This document shows, piece by piece, positions 54,545-64,000 of a stretch of 64,000 nucleotides of DNA; within the stretch, counting starts at the first letter, position 1; every line of letters begins with the position of its first letter. The position numbers and the translations under genes are program-made. The notes under the pieces are model-generated. The model worked only from the letters and a program-made list of their open reading frames with translations, was not told the origin of the DNA and did no database searches. The stretch lies in NCBI GenBank assembly GCA_018902385.1, contig JABSSW010000017.1, positions 682,001 through 746,000 of the forward strand, written 5' to 3'. This DNA comes from Physcia stellaris (Eukaryota; Ascomycota; Lecanoromycetes; Caliciales; Physciaceae).

Positions 54545-55860
54545 TTGTTCTTGATTACATGCGCAATTTGCATACAACAAACAAACAACAAAACAACACG
54601 TCACAACAAAAAGCAAAACTCAACATTCAACGAAAAAAACACAACAACAAACAAAATCGTACGATCATTAAATCGAAAAAAACACGAAAATGTAAATCAA
54701 CGCGTCAATAAATTCATCAATCAAAATTCACATCACAACAATCAAATCGATTTCGATTGCGTCATGTTAATTGTTGTCACGTTTAATGAAATTTTGTTTA
54801 TTATTGATTACGCGATTTTGTTGAATCGAAATCGACGCAAAAACAAACGCGATAACAAACGAATTTGTTTGCGATACAAACGCAACGAAATCAACAAACG
54901 AAACAAACGCAAACGAGACGAAAACGAAAAAAAAAACGACGCGAAAGTCGAGAAACGAAACAGAAAAAATTCGAATTTTTTTTCGAACAAGAACAAAAGC
55001 AAAAAAAAAAAAAAACGACAAACAAAAAAATTTTTTTTTCAACGAATTTTGACGTGACAATCAACGCAACTTTGCGAAAAAAATCTTGATAAAAAACAAC
55101 GAATTTTTTTTTATGTCATTTTGTTTGTTTCATGTTAATCACGTTATGCATCAAAAATCGTATGCTATTATTTTTTCAATGTTGAAAAATCAATTTCAAA
55201 TTGTCGTTATTTTTGACAACGAAAATGCGAACGTTGTTTTGCAACTTGTAAAAAACATTGTTTTTTTCACAATAATGAGAATTTTTGTTGCAAAGTTCGC
55301 ATTTGTTTCGCTTGCTGTCGTCAAAAAAAACGCAAACGTGCTTTGAATCAAAACGAAACTTTCGAACGCAACGTTGACATCACATATGAATTGATTTTGT
55401 TACGCGTCAAATTGATATGAAACAACTGTGTGTGTTTATTTATTGAATTTGATTACAATGCGATCGCGAACATCGCGATTCGAATACATGTTTATCGTAT
55501 TGATTGTATTCAACAATTCGAACGTAAAAAGTTTATCAATTTAATACGCGTCAACAACGTCATCGCTATTTACAATACATTTACAACAAAAACAGCAAAT
55601 TGCGTGTTTTTGCGAAACGTAACAAGCAACGACGAAAAAAAAATGAAATTATGATTTGTTGCATCGTTAACACACGCATTGCATTGTCGACGTTCGAAAA
55701 TCAATTTCGTCGTTATTGAAACATCATTGCGACAACATCATCATTTGCAAAAGCGATGTGATAATTGTACAAACAACAATATATCATGTTGACATCATTG
55801 TCGCAATAATTGTTGTTATCGCAAAAACAAAAAAATCAAATGAAATATTTATTATGCTAT
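54545..55860 (+). pseudogene. Possible extra open frame of Gypsy B, cysteine cluster at its end
   Basis: Between the chromodomain and the 3' LTR lie ~1.8 kb that pol does not need. Broken plus-strand frames are seen at 54,545-55,057 (very Lys/Arg/Asn-rich), 55,086-55,346 and 55,430-55,850. The last, read through one TGA at 55,652, ends in a Cys-rich segment at ~55,757-55,822 (CDNCTNNNISC, a TGA, then HHCRNNCC). That Cys spacing recalls zinc-cluster motifs. The composition is heavily distorted by mutation, so coding status is unproven. No function is assigned. Confidence 0.4.
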
Positions 55861-56148
55861 GAAATAAAAATGTTAAAAAAAAAAATTCAAAAAATGAATT
55901 GAAAAATTGAAATAAACATTCATTAATACACGACGCGATTCATTTCGACTCGATTTCACAACACGAACGCGATATTTGAAATTGCATTACATTGTTATTG
56001 TTATTTCTATTTATTGAATTACAATGTTTCAAAATTACACGTCGAAAGCACAAAGTTATTTACAAAACAACATTGTTGCGATACATTTTTGATATGTTAT
56101 AAAAACATTGATAGCTGACGCGAAAAATCGATCATTCAAAAAAACAAT

Positions 56149-56345
56149 TGTAATGAGACGAAATCGATCAAACGAACGTTAAAACGTTGCGAATTTAATT
56201 GTCGCATTTCGTGCTTATATATTCGAAATTTCACGAATTTTTTTTTGTTTTTTTAACAATTAATTTTATTATGTGTTTAACATTTATCATAACAATTAAT
56301 ATTATTATTCGCACATTTTAATCACGCAATATTTACATTTTTACA
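56149..56345 (+). repeat. Gypsy B 3' LTR, 197 bp
   Basis: Starts TGTAATGAGACG, ends TTTTTACA. Same length as the 5' LTR. Of the 21 differences, in 18 this copy has TpT or ApA where the 5' copy has CpT or ApG, in one the reverse holds, and two are of other kinds (C/T at 56,190 and A/C at 56,298). Confidence 0.95.
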
Positions 56346-59300
56346 AATATACACGATCGACGCGAATCAATGTCAACGTGATATATAATATTATTCGTAT
56401 TTATCGCGAAATTGATTTTTGTTTTGAATTTTTTTGATATAAATTTTGTATCGTCATTTTTTTGTTCATTGACGTTTCGTTTCGTTACGTTGTTTTCGAA
56501 CGACGATGAAATTTGAAAATTTCGAATCGACAAATTTTTTTTTTTCGTGCATTCGAATCGTCAACGATTTTAATATCGTGATCATGTTTCGTCACGTTTT
56601 TTCGTTCTGATATTCGTTTTTGATTTTTTTTTCTTTAGATTTTTCGACATGACAATAAAAATGTTTTGAAAAACGTAACAGTCGAAATTATTCGAAAAAT
56701 CGATTATTTCGTCATGATATGTGTTCAAATCAAATTTATTTTTTGAATTTTTGTCGATTTGTTCATTTTCAAACGTTAATTTTGATAACGCATTCGAAAC
56801 AACATGATTTTTTTTTGATTTATATTTCATTTTCAATTTAAATTGTGACAAATAAACTGAAACACGAACAAAACGAAAATTGAATTTATCGATGTTGTTC
56901 GAATTCATCGTGATTTGTTTAACGATAAAAATATTGACGACATGATTCGTGAACACAACAATGATATTTTTGATTGTTTTTATCATATGTCGAATTTTTT
57001 TGACAATTCATATTAAATCACACATTTCGAATTCGATGAATCAATATTTGATTTCGATTTCGTTCAACATTCGATTTAAAAATAGAATAAATTCGATGTC
57101 GTTACGTTTGAATTTGTCTGAATTATTGTTTGTTTTGAAATGATAAATCATCGCGTCGAATTCGCGTCGTTTAAACGCGTCGATGTCGATGTACAATTGT
57201 TGATCGAAATTGAAATGTATCAAAAATGAAATTTTGTTAAAAATTTTTTGCAATAATCGATATGATTTTAATTTCTCAATTGAAAAATTGTTCATTACGA
57301 TTTTTTGCGAATAAATTTTGCGAATGATGTTTTTGTTGAAAAATGATTGACGTAAAAATAAAATTTTGCGACGTTGTAACGCGTTCGTTTTTTGAACATA
57401 AAACGCGACGAATTTTCGTAATCATTTTGTTAAATTTAAATAAATTTTCAAATTTTTCAAAATATAAAAAAAATTCAATTTGATTATTGTTTTCAATTTA
57501 TCGATTGCGATAATGAAATCAAAAACGTCAATTTTTTGATCAAGAAATGCGATCGTAAAATAGTCGAAAAATGATTTTTCGACGACAGATTAATTTCATA
57601 AATATTCAATCGTTCGAATATCGAATGTAAATGAATCATATGTTTTTCAAAAATATTGAAAAAAACGATAATGTCGTTTACGTAAACACGAACAAATTCG
57701 CGAAAATTTCGAAAAATGAAATCGATTCGTCGCTGTACGTATAATAATGAATTTTTGAAATTCATCACGACAACGTTAAATTGTTTTTGTTTTTTATGTG
57801 AAACGACGATAAATTTATGTTTGTTTGCAAACTTTATCAATCATTGATAAAAAAAATTCGCAACGTCAAAAACGAATATGAATTTGCATTCGACGACAAT
57901 TGAAATAATGTTTGATTAAAAAAACATAAAATAAAAATCGATTAAAATGATTTTGTTTAAATCACGTATATTCACAACGACGCGTTTTTTGCGTTTTGAT
58001 TCATTTGATTCAAACACGATTCGTCAAATTGCGAATATTGAATAATCGTGCGACGTAAATTGAATAATGTATTTCATACGTTTTTGTGCATGTAATTTGT
58101 CAAAAATTTCGTTTACAAATTTTTTGTTTGCGAAATCAAACGAATATATTTTTGTTGTTTCGATTTTGACGTCAAATTTCAATTCGATTGACATTCATTC
58201 ATTTTTCGAAATTTTCATCGTAAATTCATTGTCGTTTCACAATTTTGAATAGTTCAACGCAACGTTTGCAAACTTAATTCGAGCGTTAACGTCATCGTAA
58301 ACAATAATTTCAGCAAACAACATTTTTTTCGCATTAATATTAAAATTTACAGCAATAAAATCGTTAAAATTGCGTGCAAAATTGAACGCAAAATCGATAT
58401 TTGCATCGACGAAATTAATCGCGATCGCATCGTGCAAATTTTCATAATTAATCGTCATAATCGCGTCAATTGTTATGATCGAAACATCAAATTTCAACGT
58501 TTGTTTGAATCAATTTTAGAAACAAATTTATAAACATTAGCAATTAAATGAACGTATTTCGAGTTAACTAAATAGCATTTTTTTCGTATTTTTGTACGAA
58601 CTCAAGACGCGTATTTTTGAAAATGTAAACATTTTCAACGTTGATGTTGTGAATTTGAACGATTTTTGTATGTCATCGATAATATGAAAAATACGTTTTC
58701 ATTTTGATTTAATCGTTCAATTCGTGAAAACGTGAACATAAAATCGCGTTCAGTAAATAAATTATTCTTTTCACGTAATTTGAAAAGAATTGTAAAAATT
58801 GATTTAATTAAAATTTTAATAATTTCGTTGACACGAACAACGCGTTTGACTTGTGATTCAACATTAATGACATTTAATTTAATTCGTATATTTTTGCAAC
58901 TTTTTATAGTGACGACTTGTTTGTTTACATTTATATTCATTTGTTTGAATTCAATATATCATTGTCTAAAAGAATTTTTGTTTTCAATTTTTTCATTATG
59001 TAAATCTGTCGCGTAAATGTGACGATCGCATCGTCGTCATCAATCGAAATTTCAAAAACACGAAAAATTAATGAAATATGATCAATTGTTGTGACGACGA
59101 CGTTTTCGATATCGCGAATTTTGAAAAATTTCATGATTTGTCGCGCATGTGTTTTGTAATCAAATATTTTTTGCATCAGAAATTTACGATCGATTAAAAA
59201 TGCATCGCATTCGATATCGACGCACATATCAATAAAAAATTGTTTTATGTTTGTTTTCATCGTGACGTAACGTCACGAACGAAATTCGAAATTGAATCGT

Positions 59301-60964
59301 GTATTTGTTTTGACATTTGATTGTATGATAAATATTTGATAATTATGAGCATTTTTCGTCGATGATGTGTCAAATTTAATCGAAATTGTTTGACACGAAC
59401 GCAAATGTCGATGAAATTTGTTATTAAAATAAAATTTTGATTGATAACGTTTGCATGCATAAATTTTTGTTTGTTTGATTGAAATATTCACAAAATATTC
59501 GAATAATTCATGAATCACATAATTTTCATTAAATTTTTGAATTTCGAAATATTTTTCGTTATGATATTCATCATTTATCATAAGTATTTTTGACGCGTTC
59601 TCAATATTCATGCTGTGATCATTTTGATAATTTTTTTCATCGTTTGAATAATTGTTTTTTGTTTTTTTTTTCGCAAAATACGTTCGTCGATATGATGTTT
59701 CATTTTGATTAAACGTTTCATTTTGATTAAAATAAATATTTTGCTTAAACGAAAACGAAAATGAATTTGAAAAATCAACAAAATATTGATTAAAACGTAA
59801 AAATTGCGAATATTGAAATCGCGAATCGAACGTGTTTCGATTTTTTTGAGTTTCGTCTTGTTGCGTTTGTTGAAATCGATATTGTTGATTTGCGTATGAA
59901 CGTTTTTGCATATTTTGTGTCGATTGTTGTCGATTTGAATAATCTGATTGATACGAACGTTATTGTTGTTGAAAAACGTAAACGTTATTTTGTTTGTCAA
60001 ATTGATATGAAATTGAATATTGCGTTTGTCGTGATTGCGAAAAAAATTCATTGAAATTTTCGTAATCATTACGTTCATTGATGAAAAAAAAAATATTATA
60101 CGAATCGAATGAAACTGAAATTTGAAAACGATAAATGAATTGAAAACGACGATCGTTTTCGAATGAATGATAAAAACGATATCGATTTTCAATGTTTCAT
60201 TATATTTTTTTATCATCAAGTTGTTGAAAAAATTCATTCATGATAATTTTTTTTGTCGATTTAATTAAGTTTCGTCGAAATTCTAATTTCAACTCATTGT
60301 AAATAAAATAAAGTTGTGAATAAATTGACATCATAATCGATTTAACATTTCTGATTATTATTTCAACGAAATCGAATGATTTTTATGTTTGCGAACATTT
60401 TTCATAATGTATTTTTTTTGATAAATCGTCAACGTCGTGAACGACGATTTTTTATAACGTTTTAACAACAAACGTTTTCATTTTTTACGTTTTTTTTTAA
60501 TTTGATCAATTTTTTTTGATCGTCATTGACGATTTCAATATATTATCGTAATGCATAATCACGCATGCAATTATAAAAATTTGTTCGAATCACATCAACA
60601 TCTTTGAGCAATGTCATATTTTTAATTTTTTCAATATAGAAATGAACATTTCGAAAATATGTATTTTTGCTCGAACGCTTTCGATCGAATTGTCGATAAT
60701 AACGTTTTTTTTTTCGTATCACGAATCGAAAAATTTTGTTTTTGAACATTTCATTTGACGTCATCGTCATTGTCAAAAAATTCGATTGAATTTGATGATT
60801 CGACAAAATTTTGAAATTTTGTTTGAAATCGTTTCGAACATTGTTACGAACATGTTTGACAGATAAATCTGACAAATAGATAATTGATATGATATGTAAT
60901 CGAACAACGAATTATGCTTTAATTTTACGTTGAGATTAACGTGATTTGAAACTTGACGTCGCAC
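56346..60964 (-). pseudogene. Gypsy A gag to RNase H remains
   Basis: Minus strand, 5' to 3': gag pieces at ~60,964-60,540; a gag C-terminal part at ~59,911-59,390 with a C2H2-like finger (CKRYQSKFYFNNKFHRHLRS); protease at ~59,220-58,940 (FLIDRKFLMQKI, LLDNDIL); an RT upstream linker at ~58,240-58,500; RT palm at ~57,840-57,600 (QFNVVVMNFKNSLLYVQRRI, then YVNDIIVFF); RNase H at ~57,295-56,760 (LYIDIDAFK, SVYLSQFKL, VVSNALSKL); and a spacer to 56,346 where Gypsy B is inserted. The first Asp of YVDD is Asn (57,676-57,678), the second is intact. Not functional. Confidence 0.85.
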
Positions 60965-61229
60965 ATTGTTTGCAATTTCAACATTTTGTATTTATTTGTT
61001 TTTGCAGACTTATTGTTTTCGTTTAATTAATCAATAATACGTTTATTCAAACACGATTCATGATATTACAATAAATTTTCAATTTTATCGCTCGTCGTGA
61101 TACGCGAACGTTCAAAAATAAAACTTCAAATCGATCAAATTTTTTGACGAAACAAACGACGAAAAATTCTGTTGATCAAACAAACGATCAAAAGTTTTTT
61201 TGACGAAACATTTGACGAAAATCGTGAAA

Positions 61230-64000
61230 TAACAAATTGAATTTTCACGCAAACGACGATATTTTCGACGATAAAAAAAAAACTGATTCGATTAATTTTT
61301 TTCTTTTATCATTTTTCAACTTTTCATTTCCAATTATGATTCGAAATCATCACGAAACAACTTTTTTCGAATTTTTTACTTCGATGAAACAACGTTTCAA
61401 AACGCTACGTTTCAATGTAAATCGTATGTTACAAAAATCAATGACAATTTTTTCGACGAAAATTTCGTCGAACAATTCAAACGTCGTCGATTTGTTTCAA
61501 CGATCGAATTTCATAAAAATGAAAAATAACGAAATTATTCATTTTTTGAACATCGTCATCATCGATCAATTGAAATGATGAATCAATCAAAAAATCATCG
61601 ATTTTTTGAAAAAAATTTGATCGATTACGCATTGATCGTGACAACTATTTGAACGTCTTGATTCAATATCAGAATTTGTACAATATCGTCAACGTCGATC
61701 GTGACGAATTGATCAATACAAACGTTGAATTCGATAAAATTCGCAAAAAAATGAATACATTGAAAACTAATTACGAACAAACGCGTGATCGATTTTTAAT
61801 CAAACAACACGATTACATTTTTTTCAAGAAAAATCATAACGTTTTGTTAATCACGACTCGCGATCGTACACGAAATTCTGATGACGAAAATGAAAACAAC
61901 GACGACGAAATCAACGTAATTAATTTTTTCAATAAAACAAACGACGTTCAAAAATTCATTCAAATTTTCTTAAATTCATCGACGAAGTGAAATCTATTTG
62001 ACGTGTTTGAAAAACAAAAATGCATGATAAAATGACGATCAATGTTGATCATTACGACACGAACATGATCGCAATCATTATTGTGATTAATTGAATTGAA
62101 AATGATGTCGATAATCACATACAATCGATACGTAATATCGACATGAATCATTTCAAAAATTGACATATGATGTTGAAATTTTTGAATTTCATTTTCGAAA
62201 ATTTTGATTTCAAACGCAATATGCGTATTCAATTCCGAACATTGATAATGAATATTCAGAATTTTCAATTTTTTTATTTCATTTTTTTCGTTTTAACAAT
62301 TCAATCGATTATAACGAAATCATCAAAATCGAAAAATTGATAAACAAAATTTTTTGAAATTTGAAAAAGACGATGAATGTATATTCACGTAAATTCATCA
62401 CGTTCGATGAAATTCGAATCATTTTGCAACAAATTTACAATCGACAATCGAATTTTCGAAAAAAAAAAATCGCGACACGTCAACAACGATTTGAATTGTT
62501 TTAATTCAAATCAATTTTTGTCGTTTCGATTTCGATGTTCTTTACGAAATCTGTTATTTCGATTTTTTCGTGAAATTTGTCGTTCATTTTCATTTCAACG
62601 CTGAAATCAAAATTCATGATTCGATAACAAACAAATTAATCGTCACGAACAAATGTTTCACATGCGATAAAATCGATCACGTAAAAAAAAATGTTCGAAC
62701 GTTCACAAACATCAAAAACGTCATTGACACAAAATGCAAATGTTTTACATGAAATTTAATCAACGAATCGAACGAATTTGATTCGAAAAATTGATAATTC
62801 ACATCAAAAACGCGATTGATGAATGTTTAAAAATTTTTTTATTATCAACGACGAATTGTTTGATTTTTTTTGTCAAACGATTTTTAATCATCAATTGTAC
62901 GTTGTCATTCAACGATAATAAACATAAATTAGAAACTTTAATAAACATTGATGCAATTGATTATGCTTTCATTGATAAAGAAATTGCGCAATTTGTATGC
63001 AACATGCTGAACATGAATTTCGTATTTTTATTAAAATCGAAATTCATTATCGAATTCGACGATCGTCAATTTTTTCAATAATTCACGTCATTTATTTTAA
63101 GTTAACAATTGATTTGCATTTCGAATTGACAATTTTTTTGTTAATCATCGATTTGAACAATCATTCGATAATTTTAGAAAAATCGTGAATGAACAAACAT
63201 GAAATTATTTTGAATATAATTTACGATAAATTGATTTTCAAATCGTTCAAATGTAATTATTATGACAATATATTCATCAAAACAATTGCAAATTCGACGT
63301 TTGAAAATTTTGATTCAAATCGTCGATGAAACGTATTTAATTGACGTCGCGATATTTTTTTATCGAAAACAAATAACGCGAAACATATTGTTGCAATAAA
63401 ATCTCGATATACGATTTTATTTTGTTCAAAATCAAATTTAGTTTTTCAACGTTTTATGTACAGAACGAATCAAACGTATTCGATTCAAAATGTTTCGATT
63501 GTTTTATTTATTCGAAAGTCGATCAAAATGACGAATCGTTCGTCGCAAAATCAAATCATTCAAAAATTGATATCACAACGATTACGAAAACGACATTCGT
63601 CAAAAAAAAAATTTGAAAAAACAACGCAACAAGCGTTGAAAAATCAAAAACAACAATTCGAAATTTTTTCATTTTCGAAATTGAATTCAAACGATTCAAT
63701 GAATATCGCGATAATTGATGCAATTTTTTTGTTTATTTGTTGATTTCAAAAATCGAAAACAAAAAATGCAATGTTTTTTCATTACAATTAATCAAATCGA
63801 TTTCGCATTCAAAACATTGCGAACAAATTTTGAATCGTTGAAAATTGTTGTCATGATCAAAGAAATTTTGAAACATGAACAAATCAAATCGATTTTTGAA
63901 CGTATAATGAAAAAAATATTCAAATATTTCAAACATTTATCAAAAATATTCGATTTTCAAAAAACAATTGAATTGTCATCGTATCGATTTTACGATCACA
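61230..64000 (+). pseudogene. Gypsy C gag and protease remains, runs off the window
   Basis: A third Gypsy element on the plus strand. The gag N-terminal part at ~61,330-61,990 ends in an acidic linker (DDENENNDDEINVINFF). A capsid region follows at ~62,020-62,210 (KMTINVDHYDTN, HIQSIRNIDMNHF), then a zinc knuckle at ~62,655-62,720 (CFTCDKIDHVKKNV) and protease at ~62,880-63,190 (ETLINIDAIDYAFIDKEIAQ, where VDTGA is expected). A protease-RT linker runs to the end of the window, finishing in a block like the LPxHRPYDH motif that precedes Gypsy RT. RT and the 3' half lie outside. Stops and frame breaks throughout. The leader at ~61,140-61,215 has short repeated GACGAAACA-type units. The 5' LTR is not identified. 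Confidence 0.78.

Larger units (their letters stand above)
48889..56345 (+). mobile_element. Gypsy B, full-length LTR retrotransposon (7457 bp)
   Basis: A complete but dead Ty3/Gypsy chromovirus: 197-bp LTRs at 48,889-49,085 and 56,149-56,345, a 5-bp target duplication (GATAT/AATAT), and plus-strand gag, zinc knuckle, protease, RT, RNase H, integrase, chromodomain. About 1.8 kb of further sequence, with possible extra coding, lies between the chromodomain and the 3' LTR. It is inserted into Gypsy A in opposite orientation, between that element's RNase H and integrase. All reading frames are broken, mostly by TGA. Confidence 0.95.
47454..60970 (-). mobile_element. Gypsy A, minus-strand chromovirus split by Gypsy B
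   Basis: A Ty3/Gypsy element on the minus strand, running from about 60,970 (5' side) to about 47,460 (3' side), interrupted by the 7.46-kb Gypsy B insertion at 48,889-56,345. Without the insertion about 6 kb remain: gag, protease, RT, RNase H, integrase, chromodomain. The frame context on each side of the insertion fits together (spacer motif IIYHVDID before it, integrase REIFRLIHD after it). Its own LTRs are not identified. It predates Gypsy B by nesting logic. Ends approximate. Confidence 0.8.
42241..64000. other. AT-rich block of mutated retroelements
   Basis: From about 42,241 to the window end the composition changes abruptly to strongly AT-rich sequence with no intact gene. All recognisable coding pieces are fragments of Copia and Gypsy polyproteins broken by stops. 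The dinucleotide pattern is peculiar: CpA/TpG and CpG are frequent, while CpT/ApG and CpC/GpG are nearly missing. Two sample lines show it: 45,361-45,420 has nine C, all in CpA or CpG, and eight G, all after T or C; 58,381-58,440 has twelve C, eight CpG and four CpA. The first ~240 bp after the border and a few islands (46.7-47.45 kb, 48.9-49.6 kb, about 51.0-51.1 kb) are less depleted. Stretches not listed separately hold no signal I can name. Confidence 0.9.

Noticed and set aside
42300-64000. TGA read as tryptophan (mitochondrial-type code, nuclear mitochondrial DNA or recoding)
   Set aside because: Reading TGA as Trp would reopen parts of the retroelement frames, but catalytic residues are also lost (YxDD to YxND), frames are broken in other ways, and GpG is depleted in non-coding LTRs too. 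Mutation explains all of this; a changed code does not.
42300-64000. Classical CpA-directed RIP
   Set aside because: CpA and TpG are abundant in the block, and the LTR comparison shows no loss at the some twenty CpA/TpG sites. The affected context is C followed by T or C.
42300-64000. 5-methylcytosine decay at CpG
   Set aside because: CpG is among the commonest C-containing dinucleotides here (8 of 12 C in 58,381-58,440), the opposite of CpG decay.

Overview
This window comes from a filamentous ascomycete (Pezizomycotina; Leotiomycetes is a guess, not shown). The evidence is the set of single-copy eukaryotic genes with short GT-AG introns (about 43-150 bp), a separate mitochondrial arginine-type carbamoyl-phosphate synthase large subunit, a fungal S9C dipeptidyl peptidase, and filamentous-fungal Copia and Gypsy retroelements. 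It has two unlike halves.

Bases 1-42,240 are gene-dense with balanced composition. In order they hold: a partial 3' exon (+); a seven-helix membrane protein with a signal peptide (-); a small secreted CBM4/9-like protein (-) next to a degenerate copy of its own 5' end; a DUF7730/F-box-like protein (-); a G-patch protein like GPATCH11 (+); a coiled-coil protein (-); the spliceosomal helicase BRR2 (+); a mitochondrial PPR-like protein (+); the carbamoyl-phosphate synthase large subunit (+); a dipeptidyl peptidase V-like enzyme (+) flanked by two copies of a roughly 229-bp MITE; a secreted cysteine-containing protein (-); a small conserved protein (+); the mitochondrial DEAD-box helicase MSS116/CYT-19 (-); ORC3 (+); an unrecognised conserved protein (-); NOP14 (+); and the NuA4 subunit EAF6 (-). 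Most are housekeeping genes for splicing, ribosome assembly, replication, mitochondrial RNA and arginine synthesis. I see no gene cluster with one shared pathway. Splice models were worked out by hand from frames and splice signals.

Bases 42,241-64,000 are a very AT-rich block of dead LTR retrotransposons with no intact gene. Left to right: a Copia element (+); a 732-bp element with 119-bp terminal inverted repeats; a Gypsy chromovirus on the minus strand (Gypsy A), split by a complete 7.46-kb Gypsy chromovirus on the plus strand (Gypsy B, 48,889-56,345, with 197-bp LTRs and a 5-bp target duplication); and the 5' part of a third Gypsy element (Gypsy C, +) that leaves the window.

The most unusual signal is how this block decayed. 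Classical RIP hits CpA. Here CpA and CpG are abundant, while CpT/ApG and CpC/GpG are almost gone. The two LTRs of Gypsy B give an internal test: of 21 differences, 19 are CpT-to-TpT or ApG-to-ApA. The same rule explains why recognisable Trp codons are now TGA, and why the first but not the second Asp of the reverse-transcriptase YxDD box is Asn in all three readable elements. This points to a RIP-like mutator with CpY (CpT/CpC) specificity, which is the main candidate for something undescribed here.
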